From JBBDJB01 sp040880125 (GTDB taxonomy: Bacteria > Planctomycetota > Planctomycetia > Pirellulales > JBBDJB01): DNA of 64,000 bases. Positions 8,311-16,931 of the stretch are shown here, in pieces. The stretch spans positions 1-64,000 of the forward strand of contig JBBDJB010000012.1 in NCBI GenBank assembly GCA_040880125.1, given 5' to 3'. The notes under the pieces were generated by a model. That model worked only from the letters and a program-made list of their open reading frames with translations, was not told the DNA's origin and made no database searches. Both the position numbers and the translations under genes were made by a program. Position 1 is the stretch's first letter. Each line of letters starts with the position of its first letter.

Positions 8311-9936
8311 ATGTACCTGCTTGAAAATCCGGTGCTGCAGCGTGAGCTGCTGGTCAACCTGCGGATGACGCGGGCGTTCGTGCTGTTGTTCGCCTATCTG
8401 GCGGCATTGGGCGGCGTGGTCTACATGGCCTGGCCGCAGGATACGGTGCTGGACCTGACGCGGAATCCTGATGCGTCTCGGCGGTTGATCAACCTCTTTT
8501 TTCTGGGGCAGTTTCTCTTGGCGTCGATGATGACGCCAAGCTTCGCGGCCGGTTCGATCACCGGTGAGAAAGAACGCAAGACCTACGAGATGCTGCTGGC
8601 CAGCCCGTTGCGGCCGGGAGCGATCGTGCTCGGCAAGCTGCTGGCCTCGCTAACGCACCTGGCGGTTTTGATCTTCTGCTCGCTGCCGATCGTGATGCTC
8701 TGCCTGCCGCTGGGGGGCGTCTCGCTTTATGAAGTGCTGGCTGCGTACCTGGCGCTAATCCTGGCGGTGCTAGTCTTCGGCATGATCAGCCTGGCCGCCA
8801 GCAGTTACTTTCACCGGACGTCGGCCTCGCTGGTGGTGTCGTACATGGTGATACTGCCGCTGGCGGTCGCGGGCGCGGCCTTCTGGAACAACATGGAATC
8901 CCAGGGCCCATTACGGCTGCTCTTGAGCGTGACGCTGCTGCCGGCGGTTTGCGGGATTATCGCCCTGGTGCTGTTCGCCCAAACCAGCCGGCGGCTGCTG
9001 CACCCTCCAGACGTCGGCAGTGAAGGCAAGGACGTCGTCGATCTGGATGTCGAGGCTGAGCAAGCAGTGGGGCTGGTGATCCGCCGAGACCAGTTCCCCG
9101 ATCGCCTGTTCGCTCCGCCAAAACGGAACGATCTATTGGCCGACGGCGCCAATCCGATCTACGACAAGGAGATGCGCAGCGAGATCTTCAGCCAGGGCAC
9201 GCTCATGCTACGGCTGGTGATCCAGATCAGCATGTTTCTGGCGGTGCCAATGATGGCCGTCTGCCTGTTCATCCGTTCGCACATGGCGCCGTGGTACATG
9301 AGCTACGTCGTGGTGTTCAACATGTTGGTGGGGCCGGTTTTTTCCGCTGGCAGCGTCACCAGCGAGCGCGAGCGGCAGACTCTCGACCTGTTACTCACAA
9401 CCATCATCACGCCGGGGCAGATCCTGTGGGGGAAGCTTCTCTCCGGTCTGCGGGTTTCCAGCGTGCTGACATTGTTCTTGCTGTGGCCGCTGGTGCTGTC
9501 CGTGTTAGCCCCGGTCGGCTTCTGGGACAATTTGCCGACGATCTGCGGCTATACGCTGGTCGTGCTGCTAACCTGCCTGACGACCTCGGTGACCGCCCTG
9601 TTCTGCTCGGTGGTGGTGCAGAAGACTTCGACGAGCCTGATGCTCACCTATCTGGTGATTCTGGTGCTGTTCGGCGCGCCGCTGGCGGCCGCCTTTTTCG
9701 CTTCGACGTTCTTTCCCACGTCGGCCGCCCTTGGTTGGGTCTCGGCAGCGGGGATCTCCAGCCCCTTCGTGGCGCTGTTTAACCTGCCCCTGGACGTGGA
9801 TATGCCTGGTATCGATCCGCGTCAGGGGAACCTGCCGCTGTTCATCTGGTTTTGCTTTTTCGCGCTCGCATACAACGCCGTCCTGCTGGTCACGATGTCG
9901 TGGTTGTTCAAGACCCGCTGGCGCGTGGCGGATTGA
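8311..9936 (+). CDS. ABC-2 type transporter permease, two domains fused
   Basis: A 541-residue integral membrane protein. Two ABC-2 permease modules lie in tandem: about residues 15-230 and 285-535, each with six predicted helices. Each also carries the family signature ITGEKERKTYEMLLASPL or VTSERERQTLDLLLTTII just after a helix. The soluble stretch between them (about 235-290) is charged. This double arrangement is seen in NatB/GldF-like exporters. No ATP-binding subunit is adjacent, so the partner must lie elsewhere; substrate unknown. ATG at 8311 is the first sensible start, with no strong ribosome-binding site. Confidence 0.88.
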   Translation: MYLLENPVLQRELLVNLRMTRAFVLLFAYLAALGGVVYMAWPQDTVLDLTRNPDASRRLINLFFLGQFLLASMMTPSFAAGSITGEKERKTYEMLLASPLRPGAIVLGKLLASLTHLAVLIFCSLPIVMLCLPLGGVSLYEVLAAYLALILAVLVFGMISLAASSYFHRTSASLVVSYMVILPLAVAGAAFWNNMESQGPLRLLLSVTLLPAVCGIIALVLFAQTSRRLLHPPDVGSEGKDVVDLDVEAEQAVGLVIRRDQFPDRLFAPPKRNDLLADGANPIYDKEMRSEIFSQGTLMLRLVIQISMFLAVPMMAVCLFIRSHMAPWYMSYVVVFNMLVGPVFSAGSVTSERERQTLDLLLTTIITPGQILWGKLLSGLRVSSVLTLFLLWPLVLSVLAPVGFWDNLPTICGYTLVVLLTCLTTSVTALFCSVVVQKTSTSLMLTYLVILVLFGAPLAAAFFASTFFPTSAALGWVSAAGISSPFVALFNLPLDVDMPGIDPRQGNLPLFIWFCFFALAYNAVLLVTMSWLFKTRWRVAD

Positions 9937-9967
9937 GTGGGCTGGCGTCGTCTTACTCCCAGGAAGA

Positions 9968-10014
9968 GGGTAGCACCGGTTGCCCCAACCGGTGCCGCGC
10001 AGCGGCAAGAGGCC
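9968..10014 (+). repeat. Left arm of 47-bp inverted repeat
   Basis: Begins GGGTAGCACCGGTTGCCCCA and ends GCGGCAAGAGGCC. The same 47 bases appear reverse-complemented at 10322-10368 with no mismatch by my reading. The core GCACCGGTTGCCCCAACCGG is itself palindromic (ACCGGTT, GCCCC, AACCGGT). Confidence 0.9.
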
Positions 10015-10321
10015 TCTTCCGAAGAGTCACCTCCACCCACGCGAAGTGCATCTCCACACTGTTCCGATCCAGATACCAAGCGGGGAGGATCACAATCCCA
10101 ATGCACTTTCCTGAAACTCTGGAGTTCTTGGCTCAGGACTCCCAAAACGATTCGCATCGGGTGGATCCAAGTCGAGCAAAGAGTGCCGCCGGTGACACGA
10201 GGACGTCACGAAACGAGCGTAGACTTGGTCATCGACAATTCGACGAGTCGTCATGGCGGGCGTGGTCGCTTGGCGAAGAGGGAATGGCAAGCGTTCGGGC
10301 GATTTTCAGCCGTGCGCCGAG

Positions 10322-10368
10322 GGCCTCTTGCCGCTGCGCGGCACCGGTTGGGGCAACCGGTGCTACCC
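10322..10368 (-). repeat. Right arm of 47-bp inverted repeat
   Basis: Reverse complement of 9968-10014, starting GGCCTCTTGCCGCTGCGCGG and ending CAACCGGTGCTACCC. The 307 bp between the arms contain no recognisable gene. Confidence 0.9.
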
Positions 10369-10384
10369 GGTTTTTCCGCTACCA

Positions 10385-10408
10385 GCACAGTCAGGAATGT
10401 CTGTGCCA
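10385..10408 (-). repeat. GGCACAGACATTCC hairpin repeat, copy 2
   Basis: GCACAGTCAGGAATGTCTGT followed by GCCACC. It is in inverse orientation relative to the copy at 8130, between the 47-bp arm and pyrB. Confidence 0.7.
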
Positions 10409-10522
10409 CCGTAGGCGTCCTCGAATCGCCAGTTCCATCACGGCCAATGCCGCGGGTTGCAGGAAGTCGGCCGAGTGTTAGAATCGACCCGAACGACTCC
10501 GATCGCCGCCTCGGGTACGTGC

Positions 10523-11488
10523 ATGACGTCGCAAGTGATGGAAATCGGTCCGTTCCCCTCCACGTGGACGCGGGCCAATTTGCTCGATCTGGAGAGCTTG
10601 TCCCGCGAAGAGATCGAGACAATCCTCGACTCCGCGGAGATGTTCCGGCAGGCCACCGGCAATTGTCGCAACAAGCTCCGCGTGCTCAGCGACGTCACGT
10701 GCGCGAACCTGTTCTTCGAGAACTCCACGCGCACACGAACCAGCTTTTCGCTCGCCGCCCGCCGCCTTGGCGCCGACACGGTCGACTTCACCACCAGCGG
10801 CAGCAGCCTTTCCAAGGGCGAAACGGTCATCGACACGGCCAAAAACATCCAGGCGATGGGCATCGACACGGTGATCGTGCGACATCGCACGCCGGGCACT
10901 CCATATCTGCTCGCCCAGAACCTGGCCTGCTCGGTGATCAATGCCGGCGACGGCGCGCACGAGCATCCCACGCAGGGCCTGCTCGATATTCTTACCATCC
11001 GGCAACGACTGGGCCGCATCGAGGGATTGACCGTGGCACTGGTCGGCGACATCGCCCACAGCCGCACGGCGCGGTCGAACATCTGGGGACTGAAGAAGCT
11101 CGGTGCCCATGTAATCGTTTGCGGGCCCTCGACGCTGGTCTCCCGCGACTGGGAGAAGTTCGGCGTTGAAGTCGCTTATAACCTCGATAAAATCCTTCCG
11201 AAGTGCGACGTGTTGAACCTACTTCGCATCCAATTCGAGCGGCAGTACACACGGCCGTTCCCCTCAGTGCGGGAGTACGCCCTGCTGTACGCGATGACCA
11301 AGGAGCGGCTCGCCCGGGCGAAGGACGATCTGTTGGTGCTGGCGCCGGGACCGATCAACCGGGGCGTTGAAGTAACCCCCGACGTGGCCGATGGTTCGCA
11401 CTCGGCGATTCTTGACCAGGTCACCAACGGCGTGGCGGTGCGGATGGCCGTGCTGTGGCTGTTGAGCGGAGCACGAAACGCAATTTGA
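10523..11488 (+). CDS. pyrB: Aspartate carbamoyltransferase catalytic subunit
   Basis: Condenses carbamoyl phosphate and aspartate, the first committed step of pyrimidine synthesis. The 321-residue product begins at the ATG at 10523 (MTSQVMEIGPFPS). Motifs: the carbamoyl-phosphate loop STRTRTSF in FFENSTRTRTSF, the SLSKGET loop, VIVRHRTPGTP, HEHPTQGLLD, and LAPGPINRGVE near the C-terminus. Length and motif order are canonical. It is followed after 42 bp by pyrC, so the two form a pyrBC operon. No pyrI or regulatory subunit is present. The frame is open upstream to 10457 but that extension is not family-like. Confidence 0.97.
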   Translation: MTSQVMEIGPFPSTWTRANLLDLESLSREEIETILDSAEMFRQATGNCRNKLRVLSDVTCANLFFENSTRTRTSFSLAARRLGADTVDFTTSGSSLSKGETVIDTAKNIQAMGIDTVIVRHRTPGTPYLLAQNLACSVINAGDGAHEHPTQGLLDILTIRQRLGRIEGLTVALVGDIAHSRTARSNIWGLKKLGAHVIVCGPSTLVSRDWEKFGVEVAYNLDKILPKCDVLNLLRIQFERQYTRPFPSVREYALLYAMTKERLARAKDDLLVLAPGPINRGVEVTPDVADGSHSAILDQVTNGVAVRMAVLWLLSGARNAI

Positions 11489-11530
11489 ACGGCACCTCAC
11501 CACTCATTTCTACAAGCGGTTAAGGATTCC

Positions 11531-12820
11531 ATGTCTCGCATTCTGCTCGTCGGCGGCCGCGTCATCGACCCCAGTCAGGGGCTCGATCGGGTGATGAACC
11601 TGCTGGTGGAAGACGGCAAGATCACCGCCTACGATGTCGAGCCGGGCAATTCAGAGACGACGATCGACGTCACCGGCAAGATCGTCTCGCCGGGACTGAT
11701 CGATATCCACGTCCACCTGCGCGAGCCGGGTACCGAAGAAGACGAGACGATCGAGACGGGCACGGCCGCCGCAGTGGCGGGCGGCTTCACCTCGATCGCC
11801 TGCATGCCCAACACGGAGCCGCCCATCGACTCGCAGGCGGCGGTTGAATTCGTCCAGCATCAGGCCGTCCGGGCGAACCACTGCAACGTGCTGGTCATCG
11901 CCTGCGTCAGCAAGAACCGAGAAGGCAAGGAGTTGGCCGAGATCGGGCAACTCGTGCAGGCCGGGGCGGTCGGCTTCACCGACGACGGCTCGCCAGTCTA
12001 CGACGCCGAGCTGATGCGCCGGGCGCTCGAATACTGCCTGATGTTCGACAAGCCGATCCTGAATCACGCCGAGGTACTGGAGCTCACCCAGGGCGGCGTG
12101 ATGCACGAGGGCACGGTTTCGCTCGCGCTGGGCCTGGCGGGACTGCCGGCCGAGGCGGAAGACGTGATGACCAGCCGCGACGTCGCGCTGGCCGAAGCGA
12201 CTGGCGGTCGGCTGCACATGATGCACGTCTCCACGGCGGGCAGTGTCGAGCTGGTGCGCCGTGCCAAGGGGCGCGATGTCCGCGTCACCGCTGAGGTTTG
12301 CCCGCATCACTTTTCGCTGACGGACGAATGTCTGCGGACGTTCGAATCTCGCTTCAAGATGAAGCCACCGTTGCGAGGGCAAAAGCACGTCGACGCCTGC
12401 ATCGCGGGCCTGGTCGACGGCACGCTCGACGTAATCGCCACCGATCACGCTCCGCACGCTGCCGAAAAGAAGATGCGCGAGCTGGACATGGCGCCCTTCG
12501 GCAGCACTGGGCTGGAGACGGCCGTCGGCGTGGTGGGGAAGTACCTGATTCAGCCGGGGCACCTCGACTGGCCGCAGGCGCTGGCGAAGATGACGATCAA
12601 TCCCGCGCGGGTCCTGGGACTAGACAAGGGCACGCTGCGGATCGGGGCGGATGCCGACATCACGGTGATCGACCCGGACGTGCAATGGACGGTCGACGCT
12701 AGCGAGTTCCGCTCCAAGAGCGCCAATTCGCCGTATCTGGGCGAGACACTGTACGGCCGGGCGACGGCGGTGCTGGTGGGCGGCGTGGTCAAGATGCAGC
12801 GCGATCCAGCGCGGCTGTAG
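11531..12820 (+). CDS. pyrC: Dihydroorotase
   Basis: Cyclises carbamoyl-aspartate to dihydroorotate, the step after PyrB. It is a 429-residue amidohydrolase of the type I (PyrC/AllB) group. The metal-binding motif DIHVHLREPG lies near residue 58, with conserved ACMPNTEPP, a later HAE and HVST set, and the C-terminal ATDHAPHAAEKK carrying the catalytic aspartate. VIDPDVQWTVDA and KSANSPYLGE close the beta-sandwich. ATG at 11531. Partner of pyrB in a two-gene operon; some type I enzymes form complexes with PyrB, which could apply here (inference). Confidence 0.97.
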   Translation: MSRILLVGGRVIDPSQGLDRVMNLLVEDGKITAYDVEPGNSETTIDVTGKIVSPGLIDIHVHLREPGTEEDETIETGTAAAVAGGFTSIACMPNTEPPIDSQAAVEFVQHQAVRANHCNVLVIACVSKNREGKELAEIGQLVQAGAVGFTDDGSPVYDAELMRRALEYCLMFDKPILNHAEVLELTQGGVMHEGTVSLALGLAGLPAEAEDVMTSRDVALAEATGGRLHMMHVSTAGSVELVRRAKGRDVRVTAEVCPHHFSLTDECLRTFESRFKMKPPLRGQKHVDACIAGLVDGTLDVIATDHAPHAAEKKMRELDMAPFGSTGLETAVGVVGKYLIQPGHLDWPQALAKMTINPARVLGLDKGTLRIGADADITVIDPDVQWTVDASEFRSKSANSPYLGETLYGRATAVLVGGVVKMQRDPARL

Positions 12821-12858
12821 ACGCCGTCATGGCCAGCGGTTGCCGGTTCCGCTAAGCA

Positions 12859-12888
12859 GCACGGCTGGACAAGCCAGCCGTGGCACCC
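12859..12888 (+). repeat. GCACGGCTGGACAAGCC hairpin, copy 1
   Basis: CACGGCTGG-ACAAG-CCAGCCGTG is a perfect 9-bp stem with a 5-base loop, 39 bp after the pyrC stop. A variant of the same sequence lies at 15017-15043 in the opposite orientation. It could serve as a transcript 3' end for pyrBC. Confidence 0.65.
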
Positions 12889-12984
12889 GGCGAGGCCGGG
12901 GTGTTCGCCCGTCGGGCGGCGTCGTAGCATAGGGTGGCGGTGAATCTATTTGCCGCGCTTCGCCTTTTTGCCCACTGCCCGGCC

Positions 12985-13602
12985 ATGGCCTACCTGATCG
13001 ACGGCTACAATCTGCTGCACGTCACCGGGATCTTCGGTCGTGGCCGCGGTCCACACGGGCTGGAGCGATCGCGCAAGGCGCTGTTGAACTTCCTGGCGGC
13101 ATCACTCTCGCCCAGCGAGCTGTCGCAAACGACGGTTGTCTTCGACGCGGCCGCCGCGCCGCCGGGCCTGCCGCGGACGCAAGTTCACCAGGGGATCACC
13201 GTGCGCTTTGCGGCCAACTACGATGACGCTGATGCGCTGATCGAGGAGTTGATCGAGCAGCACTCTGCTCCGCGGCGGCTGGTGGTGGTCTCCAGCGATC
13301 ACCGGCTGCACCGCGCGGCGCGGCGGCGGAAGGCCAAGCCAATTGACAGTGAGGATTGGTACTCGCAACTTTTGCGCAAGCGTCACTCCACGGCGCGTCC
13401 CACGGACAAGCCCGATGCCAAACCGACGGCGCCTCCGAGCGAAGCGCAGGTGCAGTATTGGGTCGACGAATTTCGATCGGGCGAGCCGCCGCAGGGGGCA
13501 ACCTCACCGCAGGCGGAGAAACCAAAGCCGCTCGAGCCGGAGGACGTGTTCAACCCATTCCCGCCGGGTTACGGGGAGGACCTGCTCGAAGATGAGTCCT
13601 AG
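12985..13602 (+). CDS. NYN-domain (YacP-like) putative RNA nuclease
   Basis: A 205-residue protein from ATG at 12985 (MAYLIDGYNLLHV). The first 125 residues are a NYN/PIN-like fold: the acidic cluster begins with LIDGYN (D6). It continues with TTVVFDAAAAPP, the YDDADALIEELIEQ helix and VVVSSDHRLHRAARRRKAK. That matches the YacP family, in which the Bacillus member Rae1 cleaves mRNA on ribosomes. The C-terminal 70 residues are proline-rich and charged, probably disordered. A GTG at 12940 in frame would add 15 hydrophobic residues, less likely. RNA as substrate is inferred from the family. Confidence 0.85.
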   Translation: MAYLIDGYNLLHVTGIFGRGRGPHGLERSRKALLNFLAASLSPSELSQTTVVFDAAAAPPGLPRTQVHQGITVRFAANYDDADALIEELIEQHSAPRRLVVVSSDHRLHRAARRRKAKPIDSEDWYSQLLRKRHSTARPTDKPDAKPTAPPSEAQVQYWVDEFRSGEPPQGATSPQAEKPKPLEPEDVFNPFPPGYGEDLLEDES

Positions 13603-13608
13603 CATTGT

Positions 13609-13645
13609 CCCTCTCCCTCGCAGGAGAGGGGCCGGGGAGAGGGTG
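13609..13645 (+). repeat. CCCTCTCC/GGAGAGGG palindromic repeat, copy 2
   Basis: CCCTCTCCCTCGCAGGAGAGGGGCC with GGGGAGAGGG directly after the NYN gene. It is followed by GTAGCTGGCGCTCGCGAGAGTTCAGCC. A related GTAGCTGAACTG-GTTCAGCC tail follows the copy at 59347. Confidence 0.75.
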
Positions 13646-13673
13646 TAGCTGGCGCTCGCGAGAGTTCAGCCTG

Positions 13674-13997
13674 CTACGGATTCAGCTTGGTGAGAACCTG
13701 TTCGCCGCCAGTCGACGGTGAGTAAGAACTGACGCTCCGGCCGTTCTGGAGAGGATCGCTCTCCGTCTTCCGTGCAACGAAAAGAACGTCGTTTTCGCTG
13801 CACCGTACAACCGCCTGGGCATCCGAAACGGTTCTGACACCGTTTAGCTGATCCGTTTCCTGGGGGACAAAGTTTCCCGGCCGTTTGCTTACTCTCACAC
13901 GCTCGACAACGGCAATTAGCAGGTTCCCATCCACATTCACGGATGCGTCAGCGACGGATCCTTGTGGCGTACTGAAACACACTTCGCTCGACCCCAA
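13674..13997 (-). CDS. Possible small gene or gene remnant
   Basis: A 107-residue frame read from a TTG at 13997, with an in-frame TGA two codons before it. The composition is protein-like (balanced charged and hydrophobic residues such as NLLIAVVERVRVS and DVLFVARKTES) and less GC-rich at third positions than neighbours. I recognise no domain. There is no clear ribosome-binding site and no ATG. It could be a real small gene, or the surviving end of a decayed secreted protein. It is divergent from the membrane protein at 14023. Confidence 0.35.
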   Translation of the reverse strand: MGSSEVCFSTPQGSVADASVNVDGNLLIAVVERVRVSKRPGNFVPQETDQLNGVRTVSDAQAVVRCSENDVLFVARKTESDPLQNGRSVSSYSPSTGGEQVLTKLNP

Positions 13998-14022
13998 CTG
14001 TCACACTTGGTAGGGTTATTGC

Positions 14023-14898
14023 GTGATTTCACTTGACGATTCGCCGACTCGCGCCACTGAAAATCGAAGGTTAGCGACCGCTTGGGTCGTGTTCCTGGTC
14101 GTCCTTGTCGCGGCCACCTGGTTCAAGGCCCACGAGAACCATCGCGATACGCGAATCCAAGCGCAGTGGCGGGAGCGGATCGCCGTGCTTGAAGCAGAAG
14201 GAAAGGTCGAATACCAACGACTTGTACGACTGATTGCTTCGACGCAAAATGTCTCGCGAAGTGAGCTGGAAGCGAAACTGAACAATGGTCGGCAATTCGA
14301 CCTTCAAGCCAATGGAAGCCGGCTCGAGGCTCGCTGGACTCATCCGGATTACGGCATTCCGGTTCACCTATCCTTCGAGAACGACATGCTCCGAAGCTGG
14401 AACATGAGCGGCGGCTCCCCCGCGATGTTGCCGGGAAACGCCCAGCCCAAGCCCCGCAGGTTCGATAGCCAGGCCGAAACAATCCGCCACGCGGCGCAAT
14501 TGATCTCCGCCTACGCCTGGCTGGTAGCTTTCTGCGTTACCGTCGCAAGACCTAAACACGTTTGGCTGGCGGCTCAGGCAATGCTCGCCTTGGCGCTCGC
14601 GTATGGCGCCGCCACGGTTGTCTCGCCCGTTTACAGCCTCACAATTCGTGGGATCGTCTCGAACGACTCTCTGTTCTGGGCCGCTATGATGTATCTGGTA
14701 GCGTTGATCGCTTTGTCAACAGCTTGCCCAGCAAAGGTCCGAAAGCTTCAGTTCCAACTCAGGCACTTGCTCTTGGCAATTACATGCGCTGCGTTGCTCT
14801 TGGTTATTGGCCCCCTCGGGGATTTCGCGCTCTGCGTCTTCGCGGGAGGTTTCCTCGTGCTAGTGACGCTGCTTGTTCCTCGATGGACCAAGCTGTGA
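14023..14898 (+). CDS. Multi-pass membrane protein of unknown function
   Basis: A 291-residue protein starting at a GTG at 14023. One helix lies near the N-terminus (ATAWVVFLVVLVAATWF). A soluble domain of about 100 residues follows, with a helical RERIAVLEAEGKVEYQRL stretch. At the C-terminus there are four or five helices, with a QFQLRHLLLAITCAALL segment typical of planctomycete membrane proteins. Codon use is less GC-biased than the surrounding biosynthetic genes, suggesting a fast-evolving or accessory gene. No domain recognised. Confidence 0.7.
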   Translation: MISLDDSPTRATENRRLATAWVVFLVVLVAATWFKAHENHRDTRIQAQWRERIAVLEAEGKVEYQRLVRLIASTQNVSRSELEAKLNNGRQFDLQANGSRLEARWTHPDYGIPVHLSFENDMLRSWNMSGGSPAMLPGNAQPKPRRFDSQAETIRHAAQLISAYAWLVAFCVTVARPKHVWLAAQAMLALALAYGAATVVSPVYSLTIRGIVSNDSLFWAAMMYLVALIALSTACPAKVRKLQFQLRHLLLAITCAALLLVIGPLGDFALCVFAGGFLVLVTLLVPRWTKL

Positions 14899-15016
14899 TT
14901 AGCTGGGTATGGGAATGTCAGTGCTCGGGCTAGCGGGTGAAACTGGAAATCTTGTGGCCACAGGAGGTCGCTGACCGATAGTTCAGCCGAACTCACGAAT
15001 TCAGCTACGTCGGGTG

Positions 15017-15043
15017 CTATGGCGGGCTTGTCCCGCCGTGCCG
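15017..15043 (-). repeat. GCACGGCTGGACAAGCC hairpin, copy 2
   Basis: Read on the minus strand it is GGCACGGCGGGACAAGCCCG then CCAT. The stem GGCGGG/CCCGCC and loop match the copy at 12859. It lies between the membrane protein gene and the purD 3' end, which converge. Confidence 0.6.
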
Positions 15044-15069
15044 TTCTCGGCACTTGACTAAGCATCTCC

Positions 15070-15095
15070 GCACAGACAGGAATGTCTGTGCCACC
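15070..15095 (-). repeat. GGCACAGACATTCC hairpin repeat, copy 3
   Basis: GCACAGACAGGAATGTCTGT then GCC, giving an 8-bp stem ACAGACA(G) with (A)TGTCTGT. It begins 9 bp beyond the purD stop (minus strand) and could end that transcript, though no U-run follows. Confidence 0.8.
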
Positions 15096-15103
15096 ATAGA
15101 CCA

Positions 15104-16387
15104 TCACCCGCCCATGGCCAGGGCCTTGTCGGAGATATCCTTGCGACACCAGGCGCCGGTCCAGCGAATGCGCTTGACCGCGGTGTACGCCTGCAGCTTG
15201 GCGGCAGAGATTGAACTGCCCAGCGCAGTGACTCCCAGCACGCGTCCGCCGTTGGTGACGACGCGTCCGTCAACGCTCGCCGTACCGGCGTGAAAGACCT
15301 TCACGTCAGGTAATTTGGCGGCTTCCTCCAGGCCGCGGATCTCGAAGCCGCGATCATAGCCGCCGGGATAGCCTTCGCTGGCCATCACCACGCACACCGC
15401 CGGCCGTGGATTCCACTTTAGCGGCTCGAGTCGGTCGAGGCGGCCGTCGACGGTAGCCTCTAGCACATCCACCAGGTCCGATTCCAGCCGCATCAACAGC
15501 GGCTGGCACTCCGGGTCGCCAAAGCGCACGTTGTACTCGAGCACCCGTACACCTTGATTGGTGATCATCAGCCCGGCGTACAGCACGCCGCGAAGCGGCC
15601 GCCGCGACCGCTTCATCTGGTGCACCGTCGGCACCAGGACGTGCTCCTCGATCCCCCGCAACATGTCTTCGTTCACCAGCGGGGTCGGGCAATACGCGCC
15701 CATGCCGCCGGTGTTGGGGCCTTGATCGCCGTCGTAGGCCGGCTTGTGATCCTGCGCGGGCGGCAACGTCACAATAGTGCGTCCGTCGGTGATCGCCAGT
15801 ACGCTCGCTTCCTGCCCGTCGAGCCGCTCTTCGATCACCAGTTGATTGCCGGCGTCGCCGAACTCGCGATCAGCCGCGATTCGCTTCACCGCTTCGACCG
15901 CCTGCTGCCGGTTATCACAGACGACGACGCCTTTGCCGGACGCCAGCCCGTCGGCCTTCACGACCACCGACACGTCCTCGCGGTTGGTCAGGTAGGTGAT
16001 GGCGTTGTTGGCATTGCGAAAGACGTGATAGTCGGCGGTCGGCACGTCGGCGTGGCGGAGAAGGTTCTTGCAGAAGACCTTGCTGGCCTCCAGTTCGGCG
16101 GCGGCGCGGCTGGGGCCGAAGATCCGCAGCTTCTCTTCTTGAAAGGCATCGACAATGCCGGCAGCCAGCGGCGCCTCCGGACCGACGACGGTCAGCGCGA
16201 CGCGGTTCTCTTTCGCGAACTGGATCAGTTTCTTCCAGTCGTGCGGTGCGATGTCGATGTTTTCTGCGTCGGCGGCGGTTCCGGCATTGCCCGGCGCAAC
16301 GAAGGTGCGCTTCACGCGCGGACTTTGTGCGATCTTCCACGCGAGCGCGTGTTCACGCCCGCCGCTGCCGATAACCAGGACGTTCAT
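15104..16387 (-). CDS. purD: Phosphoribosylamine-glycine ligase
   Basis: GAR synthetase joins phosphoribosylamine and glycine with ATP in purine synthesis. The 427-residue product starts at the ATG at 16387 (MNVLVIGSGGREHALA); an upstream in-frame extension to 16504 is not family-like. Features: the N-domain loop GSGGREHAL, VVGPEAPLAAG, the ATP-grasp segment VVKADGLASGKGVVV, QDHKPAYDGDQGPNTGGMGAY split around residues 215-235, and the metal site VRFGDPECQ. It is a stand-alone gene in this window. Confidence 0.97.
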   Translation of the reverse strand: MNVLVIGSGGREHALAWKIAQSPRVKRTFVAPGNAGTAADAENIDIAPHDWKKLIQFAKENRVALTVVGPEAPLAAGIVDAFQEEKLRIFGPSRAAAELEASKVFCKNLLRHADVPTADYHVFRNANNAITYLTNREDVSVVVKADGLASGKGVVVCDNRQQAVEAVKRIAADREFGDAGNQLVIEERLDGQEASVLAITDGRTIVTLPPAQDHKPAYDGDQGPNTGGMGAYCPTPLVNEDMLRGIEEHVLVPTVHQMKRSRRPLRGVLYAGLMITNQGVRVLEYNVRFGDPECQPLLMRLESDLVDVLEATVDGRLDRLEPLKWNPRPAVCVVMASEGYPGGYDRGFEIRGLEEAAKLPDVKVFHAGTASVDGRVVTNGGRVLGVTALGSSISAAKLQAYTAVKRIRWTGAWCRKDISDKALAMGG

Positions 16388-16750
16388 AAAAGGTGCCTTG
16401 GGTGAATTCGCAGTCGGCGAAGGAGGTGCGGCAATCCGGCTTGCCGTGTAAGATTCTAGCGCGGGTGCCGGGGAATCAAAAGGGCCCCACGGGCCGTGCA
16501 ACACCCAAGGCGTGTCGAACCATGGTTGTTGAAGCTGGACACCGCCGCAGCGCCGATCGGCTTCCGGCCGGCGGCTGGACGAACACGTTCAAACGATGCG
16601 CCTTCTGCACAATCGAAAAGACCGCTGGCGACCGCCTCACCGAAGCGCCGGTGTAACTTGAAGCGGACGAACTAGACGAGGGCGCGCCGGTCGACAGGCG
16701 ATCGCCTGTGGCGAGGCGGATGTGTACGCGCGGCGGCGGACGGCTCTCTC
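16388..16750. other. Gap upstream of purD without recognisable genes
   Basis: About 360 bp between the purD start and the dispersed repeat. Short open frames cross it on both strands, but their composition (Arg/Pro/Gly-rich) is typical of shadows in high-GC DNA. It probably holds the purD promoter; I cannot place it. Confidence 0.5.
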
Positions 16751-16895
16751 GGTCTGTTGAAAAGCGCCCTCGTGGCGCCCGTCAACTTGCCAAGTTCGGA
16801 GTAGAGCTCCCCACAACTCGCAAAATGACGACTTACGCCGTCACTTTCGTATCGCCTCGGTGTGATGCAGCAGCCGCCCTAGAAAACCACAGGCC
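16751..16895 (-). repeat. Dispersed structured repeat (copy C)
   Basis: Read on the minus strand this matches 40001-40152 along most of its length. Shared blocks include GGCTGCTGCATC, GACGGCG(A/T)AAGTCGT(T/C)ATTTTGCGAG, CTCCGAACTTGGC(G/A)AG and TTTTCAACAG(A/G)CCG. The terminal hairpin keeps pairing despite changes: an A-T pair in copy A is G-C here (GGGCGCC with GGCGC). No coding capacity. Ends are approximate. Confidence 0.8.
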
Positions 16896-16931
16896 GCTAT
16901 GCGCGGCTGCGAACATTCGGTAAAACGGCGG

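Larger units (their letters stand above)
9937..10522. other. Non-coding gap between ABC permease and pyrB
   Basis: About 586 bp without a convincing gene. It holds a perfect 47-bp inverted pair (9968-10014 and 10322-10368) and one GGCACAGACATTCC-type hairpin at 10385-10408. Open frames that cross it (for example the long one that continues out of frame into pyrB) lack protein-like composition and I treat them as shadows. Confidence 0.7.

Noticed and set aside
9937..11169. Open frame of 410 codons overlapping pyrB
   Set aside because: It is out of frame with pyrB, is Arg/His/Pro-rich without hydrophobic periodicity, and crosses a repeat; a shadow in high-GC DNA.
12343..12358. GTTCGAATCTCGC resembling a tRNA T-loop
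   Set aside because: It lies within pyrC in frame and has no cloverleaf partner arms nearby.
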